Assembly (NCBI RefSeq): GCF_030696665.1
Contig: NZ_JAUYRV010000009.1
Location: 1 to 64,000, forward strand
Direction: 5' to 3'
DNA: 64,000 nt
DNA from: Novosphingobium sp.
GTDB taxonomy: Bacteria; Pseudomonadota; Alphaproteobacteria; Sphingomonadales; Sphingomonadaceae
Positions within the stretch are counted from its first letter, which is position 1. Each line of letters starts with the position of its first letter. This document shows positions 24,616-32,698 of this stretch, one piece after another. Both the position numbers and the translations under genes were made by a program. The notes below the pieces were generated by a model. It searched no databases. It was not told the origin of the DNA and was given only the letters and a program-made list of their open reading frames with translations.

Positions 24616-25392
24616 GTGGCTTTCGACCTTTCCGTCAATCTCGAATATGGCTTCACCGAGGCGGGCGACCGGCTTGAGGATCGCATTGCGGCAGCAGCTG
24701 CGGCGGGGTTCCGCAAGGTGGAGATCTTCAGCATGGAGGGCCGCGATGTGGCCTCGGTGCGCGCCGCGCTTAATGCGCATGGGGTGCAACTGTGGTCGAT
24801 GGTCAACGATCCGCGCACGCGCATCATCGATCCGCAGACGCACGATGAATTCCGCGCCAATGTGCGGCAGAGCGCGGAAAACGCCGTGGCACTGGGATGC
24901 AAGCGGGTGGTCATCGCGTCTGGTCCGGCGGTGCCGTTCCTGAAACGCGCGGTGCAATTGCAGACGGTGGCCGATGCCGTGGCCAGCGTGGTGCCGATTG
25001 CCGAGGAGCATGACCTCACGCTGATCCTCGAAGCGGTGAACACCCGCGTCGATCATCCCGGCGTGCTGTTTGCGATGACCGAGGATTGTGTGAAGGTTGC
25101 CGAACTGGTGGGCAGCCCGCGGGTGCGGCTGCTTTACGACATGTACCATTCCATCGTTGAAGGCGAAGACCCTGAAGTGGTCCTGCCGCAAGTCATGTAT
25201 CTGGTGGACCACGTGCAGATCGCCGATGCGCCGGGGCGGGGTGAGCCGGGTTCGGGCGCGATCGACTGGCCCGCGCGGCTGGCGATGCTTGAGCGGCTGG
25301 GCTATTCGGGGACGATCGGGGTGGAATGCTATCCTACGCGCCAGCCCACGGGTGAGGCGCTCGCCTATATCCAAGAGCTGTGCGCGGCGTAA
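24616..25392 (+). CDS. Hydroxypyruvate-isomerase-like TIM barrel protein, copy 1
   Basis: The protein has 258 residues from GTG 24616 with GGGGAG upstream, the usual length for Hyi. It begins FDLSVNLEYGFTEAGDRLEDRIAAAAAAGF. Ligand positions include Glu in LILEAVNTRVDHPGV, Asp in LLYDMYHSIVEGED, His-Gln in VDHVQIADAPGRGEPGSG and Glu in IGVECYPT. It would interconvert an aldose/ketose or keto-acid pair. It is third in the operon beta-alpha-Hyi, so it probably processes the keto-sugar left after glycoside cleavage. Confidence 0.82.
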   Translation: MAFDLSVNLEYGFTEAGDRLEDRIAAAAAAGFRKVEIFSMEGRDVASVRAALNAHGVQLWSMVNDPRTRIIDPQTHDEFRANVRQSAENAVALGCKRVVIASGPAVPFLKRAVQLQTVADAVASVVPIAEEHDLTLILEAVNTRVDHPGVLFAMTEDCVKVAELVGSPRVRLLYDMYHSIVEGEDPEVVLPQVMYLVDHVQIADAPGRGEPGSGAIDWPARLAMLERLGYSGTIGVECYPTRQPTGEALAYIQELCAA

Positions 25393-25416
25393 ACGCGCCC
25401 ATTTTGTGACGCCGCG

Positions 25417-25493
25417 CCCCCGCGAAGGCGGGGGCCTCGGTGTTGTGACGCACCGCTAGTTTAACACGCCTGAGGCCCCCGCCTTCGCGGGGG
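25417..25493. repeat. Paired REP-like palindromes
   Basis: CCCCCGCGAAGGCGGGGGCC (25417-25436) and its inverted copy (25474-25493) extend to perfect 22-bp inverted arms 25417-25438 / 25472-25493. Each arm is itself a hairpin. They follow the copy-1 operon and may stop its transcription. Confidence 0.7.
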
Positions 25494-25576
25494 AGCAGGG
25501 GGTGTTTGTATCCCCTGTTCGATCTGGCACCGCTTTGCGCATTGCCCTCGCTCGGCGCAGGCCTCATACGCCTGCC

Positions 25577-26059
25577 ATGCCCGAACCCCATGTCATCGCC
25601 GCCATCCTTTGGGCCGTCATCCTTGGCGGAGCAGGAGGACTGCTGACCGACATCGGTCCGTGGTATCGCAACCTGAAAAAGCCATCGTGGCAGCCGCCCG
25701 ATTGGCTGTTCGGCCCGGCGTGGACGGTGATCCTTGGCCTTGGGGGCTGGGCTGCCGTCCTGGCGTGGAACGGCGCGGTGGATGAAGCCGGACGCATGAC
25801 GGTGATCGCGCTGTTCGCGCTGAACTTCGTGTTCCACTTCCTGTGGTCACCGCTGTTCTTTGCGCGGCAGCGGCCCGATTGGTCGCTGGTGGAAGTGCCG
25901 TTCCTGTGGGGGTCGGTGCTGGCGCTGGCCGTGGGCTTGCGTGAGTTTTCGGTGCTGGCGAGCTGGCTGGTCGTGCCCTATTTCGTCTGGGTCAGCTTTG
26001 CCGCCTGCCTGAACTTCACCATTGTGCGGCTGAACAAGCCGTTTGGGCCAAAAGCATAA
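25577..26059 (+). CDS. tspO: TspO/MBR family membrane protein
   Basis: The protein has 160 residues with five membrane segments. Family residues are visible in GPWYRNLKKPSWQPPDWLFGPAWTVI (the conserved WYxxLxKPxWxPPxxxFxxxW pattern) and NFVFHFLWSPLFF. TspO proteins bind tetrapyrroles and affect porphyrin or stress responses in alphaproteobacteria. Start ATG 25577 is chosen because the upstream extension is unlike the family. It is flanked by palindromic repeats on both sides and seems an insertion between the two deglycosidase-like loci rather than part of the pathway. Confidence 0.88.
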   Translation: MPEPHVIAAILWAVILGGAGGLLTDIGPWYRNLKKPSWQPPDWLFGPAWTVILGLGGWAAVLAWNGAVDEAGRMTVIALFALNFVFHFLWSPLFFARQRPDWSLVEVPFLWGSVLALAVGLREFSVLASWLVVPYFVWVSFAACLNFTIVRLNKPFGPKA

Positions 26060-26070
26060 TTGGGTAAACG

Positions 26071-26151
26071 CGTCCCCGCGCAGGCGGGGACCTCAGGCCG
26101 TTTAGGGTGATGGGTCGTAACACGCCTGAGGTCCCCGCCTTCGCGGGGACG
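26071..26151. repeat. Paired REP-like palindromes, second locus
   Basis: The arms at 26071-26098 and 26124-26151 (CGTCCCCGCGCAGGCGGGGA... and its inverse) are near-perfect inverted copies of the same family as 25417-25493. They lie between the convergent tspO gene and deglycosidase-like operon 2, where they could act as a two-way terminator. Confidence 0.65.
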
Positions 26152-26180
26152 CACGGTGTTTGTTGTTCAAGCGCTGCGGA

Positions 26181-26555
26181 TTACGCCGCCAGTGCGAGAT
26201 CCTTGGTGTCCTTTGTGGTCGGCACGAAGGGCAGGTAGGATACGCGGTTGCGCACGGCGAAGGTGACCGTGTGGTTGCCAGCGGAAAGCCCGCCGTTCAG
26301 CACAATGATCTGTGCCTTTTCGCCAAAGTTCCAGCGGTTGTCGTAACAGGTTTCCATCTCGCCGAGCGTGTAGGTTTTGCCTCGCACGGCAAAGCGCACC
26401 GATTCACGCGGTTGCACATCGCCGTCCACGGTGACCTGAATGTCCTCGATCATGGAAAGACCAAGGCCACGGTAATAGGGCAGGCGCCCCAGGAACGAAA
26501 AGCCGCCATCCACCGACTGGAGGCTGCCTTCGACGATCATCTTGTTGTCCATCAT
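26181..26555 (-). CDS. C-glycoside deglycosidase beta-subunit-like protein (DUF6379), copy 2
   Basis: The protein has 124 residues from ATG 26555, preceded by AAGGAG; ATG 26552 is equally possible. It has the same beta-sandwich pattern as copy 1: FLGRLPYYRGLGLSMIEDIQVTVDGD, VRFAVRGKTYTLGEM and LSAGNHTVTFAVRNRVSYLPF. Identity to copy 1 appears low, so it is a separate lineage rather than a recent duplicate. It follows the alpha-like gene by 13 bp, an order opposite to that of copy 1. It probably forms a complex with that alpha protein. Confidence 0.78.
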   Translation of the reverse strand: MMDNKMIVEGSLQSVDGGFSFLGRLPYYRGLGLSMIEDIQVTVDGDVQPRESVRFAVRGKTYTLGEMETCYDNRWNFGEKAQIIVLNGGLSAGNHTVTFAVRNRVSYLPFVPTTKDTKDLALAA

Positions 26556-26568
26556 GGCAATGCGCTCC

Positions 26569-27603
26569 TTATTCTGCAGCCACAGCGAAAGCTGGGGTCT
26601 TGATCGTGGGGACTTCGGTTTCGCCAAGCAGCTTGGCCAGCATCACCTGCTGGCGGCGGACCTGTTCGACGGAATCCGGCTCCTGCGCGTCTTCGATCCA
26701 GCGGTTGCCTTCGTATTCCGAACAGATGTAGCCTTCATAGCCGCCCTGCTTGAGCACCTCGACGATCTTGTCGTAGGGGATCGAAGGTTCGACATAATCC
26801 TCGGTCACTTCATAAAACTTGCCGTGGATGTTGTGGATGCGCGGCATGTAATCAAGCATGCGCTTGGGTTCGAACGCGGCGTTGTGGCGCAGCGTTTCGG
26901 CCATCGCGATGGCGGGGCCGGTGCCGCCCATCTGCTGGACATTCAGGATCACGTATTCCGAAAGGACGCGGTCCTCGTATGCCTTCTCGACATAGTCGGC
27001 GATGGCTGGCGGTACGCCGATGCGCAGGAACTTTTCTTTCCACACCGGAGGGAAAGCGAACAGGAACATGCCCATGTCGGGCAGGAAGCCGAGCGCGTCG
27101 GAGCCGGACTTTTCAAAGGCTTCGGCGTGGCGGATGATCCACGGGTGATCGAAGTGCAGCGGGGCGTGAACCTCAATCAGGATCTTGATATTGTGCTCTT
27201 CGGCGTGGTGCGCAGCGGCCACCAGCACTTCGGGCGCGATCGAGACGAGTGCGCGGATATACTTCATGCCAAGGCGGGCACCGAATTCGATGTCCTTCTT
27301 TACGCTGGCAACCTGTTCTTCAAAGGGCATCTCGCGGCCCTTGTAGCGCTTGTAATCGAGCATGAAATCGTGGCTGACGGGCGTGCAGTCGTACTGCTTG
27401 ATCAGGCGATGCCACTGGTCGACGTCTTCTGATGCCACGCCATATTCGGGCCAGCCCCAGAAGGTCTGCTCGCCGATGATCTCGATGCCCTTGGCACCAA
27501 GCTCCGCGCTCACGCGGATGCAGTCTTCAAGGGTCATTTTGCCCTGAAAGGTCTCATTCTGATAGGAATAGAGGCTGACGCCCCGTTTGATTTTGCTGGA
27601 CAC
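26569..27603 (-). CDS. C-glycoside deglycosidase alpha-subunit-like TIM barrel, copy 2
   Basis: The protein has 344 residues. It begins IKRGVSLYSYQNETFQGKMTLEDC. Predicted metal ligands are Glu144 (LIEVHAP), Asp176 (LPDMGM), His260 (HNIHGKFYEV) and Glu296 or Glu298 (SEYEGN), matching copy 1 one for one. It is first in the operon, followed by the beta-like gene. The promoter carries an ATTGGAA-N6-TTCTTAT operator (27749-27768). Divergence from copy 1 suggests a different aglycone or sugar. The 30-residue C-terminal tail (ETEVPTIKTPAFAVAAE) is not seen in copy 1. Confidence 0.8.
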   Translation of the reverse strand: MSSKIKRGVSLYSYQNETFQGKMTLEDCIRVSAELGAKGIEIIGEQTFWGWPEYGVASEDVDQWHRLIKQYDCTPVSHDFMLDYKRYKGREMPFEEQVASVKKDIEFGARLGMKYIRALVSIAPEVLVAAAHHAEEHNIKILIEVHAPLHFDHPWIIRHAEAFEKSGSDALGFLPDMGMFLFAFPPVWKEKFLRIGVPPAIADYVEKAYEDRVLSEYVILNVQQMGGTGPAIAMAETLRHNAAFEPKRMLDYMPRIHNIHGKFYEVTEDYVEPSIPYDKIVEVLKQGGYEGYICSEYEGNRWIEDAQEPDSVEQVRRQQVMLAKLLGETEVPTIKTPAFAVAAE

Positions 27604-27748
27604 AATTCACCTCTTGGCGGGGTTGTTTCGATAGCCGGGCACAGGCTGTGGATCGGATCAGTGCCGAGTTTGCTTGGCGGAGTTCGCGCGAAGGGGGCGG
27701 CGGATGGCCGCTGCACCTTTCATGCTCTCCTGGGGTCTGTAGCCCTTT

Positions 27749-27768
27749 ATTGGAATCAATATTCTTAT
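27749..27768. promoter_or_regulatory. Operator copy at deglycosidase-like operon 2
   Basis: ATTGGAATCAATATTCTTAT matches ATTAGAA-N6-TTCTAAT at 12 of 14 arm positions. A minus-strand -35-like TTGACT (27782-27787) lies exactly 13 bp away, and the -10-like GAATAT falls inside the site. Confidence 0.55.
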
Positions 27769-27794
27769 AAAGTGCACCGAGAGTCAAGTGGCGC

Positions 27795-27823
27795 TTGATC
27801 CATTTTTAGAATCTCCATACTAT
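27795..27823 (+). promoter_or_regulatory. Promoter of the carboxylesterase gene
   Basis: TTGATC (27795-27800), 17 bp, TACTAT (27818-27823). The overlapping operator at 27805-27824 covers the spacer and -10 box. Confidence 0.45.
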
Positions 27824-27824
27824 T
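27805..27824. promoter_or_regulatory. Operator copy at the carboxylesterase gene
   Basis: TTTAGAATCTCCATACTATT matches the ATTAGAA-N6-TTCTAAT consensus at 11 of 14 arm positions and sits on the promoter. Confidence 0.45.
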
Positions 27825-27852
27825 TAAAAAAATGAACAAAGTGAGGATCACC

Positions 27853-29406
27853 ATGAAAGCGACTGCCCCCTGCGCTGCCCTTGTTCTATGTCTTTGCGCT
27901 GGAAGCGCCCATGCCCAGACCGTTGCCACCAACGCAGGAGAATTGCGCGGGTCTGCACAGCAGGGCGCAGAGGCATTCCTTGGCATTCCCTATGCAGCCC
28001 CGCCGGTGGGGCAGAACCGCTGGCGCGCGCCGCAGCCCGTTTCGCCTTGGCAGGGCGTGCGCAATGCGACCGCCTTTGGGCCGGTGTGCGAGCAGGCGTT
28101 TGCTAAGCCGTGGGGGCCTTATACCGAAGAATTTGTCGCACCACCCCCTGCAAGCGAGGACTGCCTGACGCTCAATGTGTGGAAGCCTGCCTCGGCGGCA
28201 AAGGCATTGCCGGTGTTGGTATACATCCACGGCGGCGCGTTTGCCGGAGGGGCGGGAAGCGTACCGGTCAATCATGGTGGCGCCTTGGCAGCGCGGGGTG
28301 CCGTGGTCATCACGATCAACTATCGCGTCGGCGCTTTTGGGTTTCTTGCACATCCCGAACTGACGGCAGAATCGTCGCTCGGGTCATCAGGCAACTACGG
28401 CCTGCTTGATCAGATCGCCGCGCTTACTTGGGTCAAGGCCAATGTCGCACGGTTCGGCGGAGATCCCGCCAATGTTACTGTATCGGGCGAAAGCGCGGGC
28501 GCGGCTTCGGTGAATGACCTGATCGTCTCGCCGCTGGCCAAAGGCTTGTTCGAACGTGCCATATCGTTCAGCGGAGCGAGTATGGGAGTCGAAGTGCTGC
28601 CGCTGGCACGCAGTGAACAAGTGGGCCTTGCGCTGGCGAAAAAGCTTGATGCGCCCAGCCTTGCCGCTCTGCGCGCCGTGCCTGCACAAGCTTTGGTGGA
28701 CGCCACACGCTATGTCCCGGGCGATACCAGCGGCGCAGCGCCATTGCGCTATTCGCCGAATGCTGATGGCAAGGTGCTACCGTTCGATCCCTCCCGCGCC
28801 AGCGCCCCTGTGGTCAACGCCGTGCCGCTGATGACCGGTTTCAACGCAGCAGAAATGATCGATCCTTCGGTCCGCACCCCGGCGCAGTTCATAGCAGCGG
28901 TGCGCGCGCGCTATGGCGCAACGGCGGACCGTCTGATTGCGCTTTATCCCCATGCTACGGATACCGAGGCTGTCGCATCGAACGCCCTGCTGGCGCGAGA
29001 TCGCTACATGGCAGGCGTGCTGCTCTGGTCGCAGGCACGCACGCGCAGCGCGCGGCAGCCGGTCTTCGCCTATTTGCACGACCATGATTACCCTCCGGCA
29101 AAGGGCGGGCAGGGGTGGGGCGCGTTCCATTCATCGCACTTGCCTTATGTGTTCGGCACCATCGGCCTTGGTGATCGCACGTTCGGTGCGGCGGACCGGC
29201 GTATCGTAAAGCAATGGCAGGACCGCCTGCTCGCCTTCATGCGCACCGGCACGCCGGGCAAGGCGTGGCCACAAGTGACACGCACCACCACGCAAGTCAT
29301 GGGCCTGGGTGACCGCGAGGGCATGCGCCCCGCCGTATCCACGCCTGAACGGTTTGAGGCGTTCAAGGCTTATGCCGCCAGTGGTGGCAAGCTGGGGCTT
29401 ATGTAG
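27853..29406 (+). CDS. Secreted type B carboxylesterase
   Basis: The protein has 517 residues from ATG 27853, chosen over ATG 27832 because GAGGA precedes it and the earlier ATG would be only about 8 bases from the -10 box. The signal peptide is MKATAPCAALVLCLCAGSAHA. The alpha/beta-hydrolase core shows the oxyanion loop YIHGGAFAGG, nucleophile Ser214 in GESAGA, and a C-terminal His region AFHSSHLPYVFG. Such periplasmic esterases remove acyl groups from esters. Its operator and position suggest it strips acyl groups from acylated glycosides before uptake or oxidation. Confidence 0.88.
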   Translation: MKATAPCAALVLCLCAGSAHAQTVATNAGELRGSAQQGAEAFLGIPYAAPPVGQNRWRAPQPVSPWQGVRNATAFGPVCEQAFAKPWGPYTEEFVAPPPASEDCLTLNVWKPASAAKALPVLVYIHGGAFAGGAGSVPVNHGGALAARGAVVITINYRVGAFGFLAHPELTAESSLGSSGNYGLLDQIAALTWVKANVARFGGDPANVTVSGESAGAASVNDLIVSPLAKGLFERAISFSGASMGVEVLPLARSEQVGLALAKKLDAPSLAALRAVPAQALVDATRYVPGDTSGAAPLRYSPNADGKVLPFDPSRASAPVVNAVPLMTGFNAAEMIDPSVRTPAQFIAAVRARYGATADRLIALYPHATDTEAVASNALLARDRYMAGVLLWSQARTRSARQPVFAYLHDHDYPPAKGGQGWGAFHSSHLPYVFGTIGLGDRTFGAADRRIVKQWQDRLLAFMRTGTPGKAWPQVTRTTTQVMGLGDREGMRPAVSTPERFEAFKAYAASGGKLGLM

Positions 29407-29409
29407 TCT

Positions 29410-30369
29410 TCAGGCCGCAAGGCGCAGGCGGGCAAGGAAGTCCGCCCACACGAGCCGCGCGTCGATCGTCTCGAACACGCGGATCGTGCGACCCGGCATT
29501 TCGTCGCCATAGGTGCAGTCGGCTTTGATCCGCCGCGCCGGTCGGTCAACCCAACGGCTGCTTTCGGTCGTCAGTGCGGTTAGCAGGACAAGCGGGCTGT
29601 CACCCATTGGCCATGTTCCGCCAAGGTCCACAAATGCGGGCGGATGGGTGAACCGGTCATACAGCCAGCGGCCCAGCGGTGAAATGCTGCGCATGTCTGC
29701 GGCCAGTTCGGCAACGGACATCTGCATCTGCCGATAGGCGTTTTGCGGCACTTGCATGAATTGCATGGTCGTCTGTTCGATCACATGGCGCGCAGCTTCG
29801 ATGTCGGTCGCCAGATTGTATTCCCAGCCGCCGTCCGGCCACGTGCCCCCCCCGATCCACACCACCGAAAGCCGCGAGGCGATGCGGGGTTCAAGCGTCA
29901 GGGCATCGGCAAGGTTGGTCAGCGGTCCACCGCACGTGAAGATCAATGGCAGGGGATCATCGCGCATGGCTTCGGCGACAATCGCCTTTGCTGCTTCTGA
30001 TGGTATGGTGCTGGCAACCCCATCACGCCCTGCCCGCACCGGCGTTCCACGCGCGGAAGGGATGCGCGCGATCAGATCGGCGGCAAGCTTGGCACCTTCG
30101 CGCGTTGCCGTGCCGGGGGGATAAGTCGAAAGCTTCGGATCAAGCAGCGACACGGTGACCAGAACGGTCCGCGTCTTTTCGGCAAGGAGCTGGTGTGCCA
30201 GCGCCACAAGACCGTCTGGATCACCCGCGAAATCGTTGTCCACGATGACGCGTGCCGATGGGCGCTGGGGAATTCGTGGCTGGGCCTGAACGGTCAAGGG
30301 CAGGGCAAGTGTGCCAAGCCCGCCAAGAAGGCCCGTGGTGAAGGTGCGACGGCTTGTTGCATTGATCAT
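29410..30369 (-). CDS. Tat-exported nucleoside hydrolase-like protein
   Basis: The protein has 319 residues. A twin-arginine signal (SRRTFTTGLLGGLGTLALPLTVQAQP) directs export. The aspartate cluster VIVDNDFAGDPDGLVAL (about 42-58) is the calcium-binding motif of inosine-uridine nucleoside hydrolases, and FTCGGPLTNLADAL is a second family motif. These enzymes cleave N-glycosidic bonds of nucleosides; periplasmic members may act on other glycosides. It is convergent with the esterase gene (3 bp apart) and has an operator half-site just before its start, so it belongs to the cluster. The substrate is unknown. Confidence 0.8.
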   Translation of the reverse strand: MINATSRRTFTTGLLGGLGTLALPLTVQAQPRIPQRPSARVIVDNDFAGDPDGLVALAHQLLAEKTRTVLVTVSLLDPKLSTYPPGTATREGAKLAADLIARIPSARGTPVRAGRDGVASTIPSEAAKAIVAEAMRDDPLPLIFTCGGPLTNLADALTLEPRIASRLSVVWIGGGTWPDGGWEYNLATDIEAARHVIEQTTMQFMQVPQNAYRQMQMSVAELAADMRSISPLGRWLYDRFTHPPAFVDLGGTWPMGDSPLVLLTALTTESSRWVDRPARRIKADCTYGDEMPGRTIRVFETIDARLVWADFLARLRLAA

Positions 30370-30375
30370 GTTGCG

Positions 30376-30395
30376 TTTAATCTCGCGATTCTAAT
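30376..30395. promoter_or_regulatory. Operator-like site before the nucleoside hydrolase gene
   Basis: On the minus strand ATTAGAATCGCGAGATTAAA has one perfect ATTAGAA half and a weak second half (10 of 14). TGTGAC (minus, 30409-30414) lies 13 bp away, as at two other operators. The TTAATCTCGCGATT part also resembles the LacI-type palindrome at 3196-3213 (13 of 16), so it could be read by either regulator. Confidence 0.4.
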
Positions 30396-30447
30396 TAATG
30401 ATGGTTTGTCACACACACCCAGCGTCCGCAACATGGCCGGCTCTGCT

Positions 30448-31794
30448 CTATTCACCTTCTACGGCGAGTCTCCGGGTGGCCACATCGTTGCGGATCGTTT
30501 CACGCAGGCCGTCCATCGGCCACAGCAGCATGACCACGGTCTGCAAGGCCAGCAGCACCACGGCGCTGCCGTAGTAGGCCCAGCGGATCGCATCGCGCGC
30601 ACCTTCCGTCACGGCATCGGGGGCATAGCCCGCCGCGCCAAGGATGAAGGCAAAGCCTGCCGTGCCCACCGCCATGCCGACTTTGGTGGACAGGCTGATG
30701 CCCGCCGAAAGCAGGCCTTCGCGGCGGGTGCCGAACTTCCATTCATGGTAGTCCACCGTCTCGGCAATCATCGCAAAGGCGGCGGTGATGGTGATGGAGG
30801 TGGCAAGGCAGGCGGCGATGTAGAGCGTGAGGAACAGCGCCACGTTGCTTTCGGTGAAGGGCAGCAATGCGAACAACACCGCCGAAAGCGCCAGCACGAA
30901 CACGCAGCCACGCTTGATCCCGGTGCGGGCAAGGATCGGCGGGGCGACGAACGACGACAGCAGCAACATGCCCGAAACGGCAGGCAGCATGACCGAAATC
31001 ATCCAAGGCTTGCCCATTACGTCGATGGCGAAGTAGGCGGTCGCGCTCATCATCAGGCCGAAGCGCGTGAAATAGAGCAGGCATGATGCGAAGACGACCA
31101 GCCACGCCTTGTTGCGCAACATTTCACGCACGGCGGGCAGGATGGCGAAATCGGGCGATGAGCCATCCTCGAACCGCTCCTTGCAATTGCGGTAGAGCGC
31201 CAGCGTGCAGACAAGACCGATGGCGGCAAACAGCATGGCAACCGACTGGAAGCCCTTGGCCTGATCGCCCTTGCCGAACAGGCCGACCAATGGCAGCACC
31301 GCCGCCGTGCCCATCACCACAGAGATCGACGTGCCAACCCCGCGCATGCCTGAAAGCTTCAGCCGCTGCGCTGAATCGAGCGTCATCATCGGCATCAGCG
31401 CGGTATAGGGGATGGCCTGCAGGGACATCAGGATGCCCAGCGCCTTGAACGTGACGAAGGCATAGGCCAGCTGCGCGCCCTGGCCCCAGTCCGGCATGTG
31501 GAACAGCGCCACGGTGACCAGTGCATAGGGCAGGGCGGTGAACAGGAAGTACCCGCGCGTGCGGCCCCAGCGGCTGCGGGTCTTGTCCACCGCGATGCCC
31601 ACCATCACATCGATCACCGCGTCCATCAGTCGCGCAATCAGGAACACCGTGCCAACACCCGCAGCAGGCAGGCCCACGACGTTGGTGTAGTAGAACAGCA
31701 GGAACCCGCTTGCCATATTGTAGGCAAGGCTGGTGCCCATATCGCCAAGGCCATAGCTCAGGCGTTCGGTGAATTTCAGTCTGTTTTCGGCCAC
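30448..31794 (-). CDS. GPH-family sugar:cation symporter
   Basis: The protein has 448 residues and twelve predicted membrane helices. FTERLSYGLGDMGTSLAYNM, LPAAGVGTVFLIARLMDAVIDVMVGIAVDKTRSRWGRTRGYFL and YTALMPMMTLDSAQRLKL are typical of the glycoside-pentoside-hexuronide symporters. These import glycosides or oligosaccharides with Na+ or H+. The gene lies 33 bp downstream of the Hyi-like gene and shares its operator. It is the probable inner-membrane entry of the glycoside cluster. Confidence 0.88.
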   Translation of the reverse strand: MAENRLKFTERLSYGLGDMGTSLAYNMASGFLLFYYTNVVGLPAAGVGTVFLIARLMDAVIDVMVGIAVDKTRSRWGRTRGYFLFTALPYALVTVALFHMPDWGQGAQLAYAFVTFKALGILMSLQAIPYTALMPMMTLDSAQRLKLSGMRGVGTSISVVMGTAAVLPLVGLFGKGDQAKGFQSVAMLFAAIGLVCTLALYRNCKERFEDGSSPDFAILPAVREMLRNKAWLVVFASCLLYFTRFGLMMSATAYFAIDVMGKPWMISVMLPAVSGMLLLSSFVAPPILARTGIKRGCVFVLALSAVLFALLPFTESNVALFLTLYIAACLATSITITAAFAMIAETVDYHEWKFGTRREGLLSAGISLSTKVGMAVGTAGFAFILGAAGYAPDAVTEGARDAIRWAYYGSAVVLLALQTVVMLLWPMDGLRETIRNDVATRRLAVEGE

Positions 31795-31827
31795 TTGTCC
31801 TCTCCCGGATAGCAGCGTTGAAATCCG

Positions 31828-32601
31828 TCAGAGGCCCAGCGTTTTGCGGGTCTGCTCCAGCGATTGGTCCATCGGCAGCGTGGGGAAATATTCCATCCCG
31901 ATAGCCCCGGCATAGCCAAGATCGTCCAGCGTGCGCATGACATGGGGCCAGTCGACCGTGCCTGTGCCCGGCTCGTTGCGGTCGTCCATATCGGCCACCT
32001 GAATGTGCGCGACCAGATCGATGCGGCCCTTCAGCACTTCGGCAATATCCTCGCACATCACGGCGCTATGCCACACATCGTAAAGCAGGCGCAGGTTGGG
32101 GCTGCCGACCGCTTCGACCAGATCGAGGCCGAGCGTGGTGCTGACCAGATACATCGCTGAAAACAGCCGGGTGTTCAGCGGTTCGAGCAGCAGCATGACG
32201 CCCGCTTCTTCGGCCAGTGCAGCCGCTTCCTTCAGGGCGGCGACGGCGTTGGCGAAGTGGTCCGCCTCGCTCATCCCCTCAACGCGAAAACCCGAGGCGA
32301 CGATCAGCGGCGGCTTGCCGAGGCATGCGGTCGCGGCAATCGTTTCGCGCACTGCAGCCACCATCTCGGCCCGCTCTGCCGGATCGACGATGGAGCGGCG
32401 CGGGTCGACGCACAGGCCGGTCAGTTCGATGCCGGTGTCAGCAAGTGCAGCGGCCATCGCTTCAACCGGCTTGTCGCGCCAAAGGTGGAATTCCACCGCC
32501 GCAAAACCTTGCGCCTTGGCGGCGTGAATGCGCGCGGCAAGGTCACCGGCTTCGGCAAATTGCCATTCGATACATGCGGATAAAGTAGAGGCAGGCAGCA
32601 C
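31828..32601 (-). CDS. Hydroxypyruvate-isomerase-like TIM barrel protein, copy 2
   Basis: The protein has 257 residues from GTG 32601, which has GGGAG six bases upstream; an ATG at 32664 would add 21 unrelated residues and overlap the operator-to-start region. It begins LPASTLSACIEWQFAEAGDLAARI, and shows LLEPLNTRLFSAMYL, LLYDVWHSAVM, HIQVADMDDRNEPGTG and IGMEYFPT, matching copy 1 (24616) along its length. It is first gene of an operon with the GPH symporter. It may isomerise the keto-sugar product of the second deglycosidase. Confidence 0.82.
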   Translation of the reverse strand: MLPASTLSACIEWQFAEAGDLAARIHAAKAQGFAAVEFHLWRDKPVEAMAAALADTGIELTGLCVDPRRSIVDPAERAEMVAAVRETIAATACLGKPPLIVASGFRVEGMSEADHFANAVAALKEAAALAEEAGVMLLLEPLNTRLFSAMYLVSTTLGLDLVEAVGSPNLRLLYDVWHSAVMCEDIAEVLKGRIDLVAHIQVADMDDRNEPGTGTVDWPHVMRTLDDLGYAGAIGMEYFPTLPMDQSLEQTRKTLGL

Positions 32602-32678
32602 GTCGATCTCCCAATCGGCGGCCCCACGACGGCGCAAATGCTGCGCCCGTTTGCCTGGCGGCATCGCGCCGCTACTTT

Positions 32679-32698
32679 ATTAGAACTTATGTTCTCAT
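32679..32698. promoter_or_regulatory. Operator copy at the isomerase/symporter operon
   Basis: ATTAGAACTTATGTTCTCAT matches ATTAGAA-N6-TTCTAAT at 13 of 14 arm positions. Minus-strand TTGACC (32712-32717) lies 13 bp away and GAACAT within the site is the -10-like hexamer. Confidence 0.6.

Noticed and set aside
25417..26151. CRISPR-like repeats around tspO
   Set aside because: There are only four arms in inverted pairs, with no regular spacers and no cas genes.
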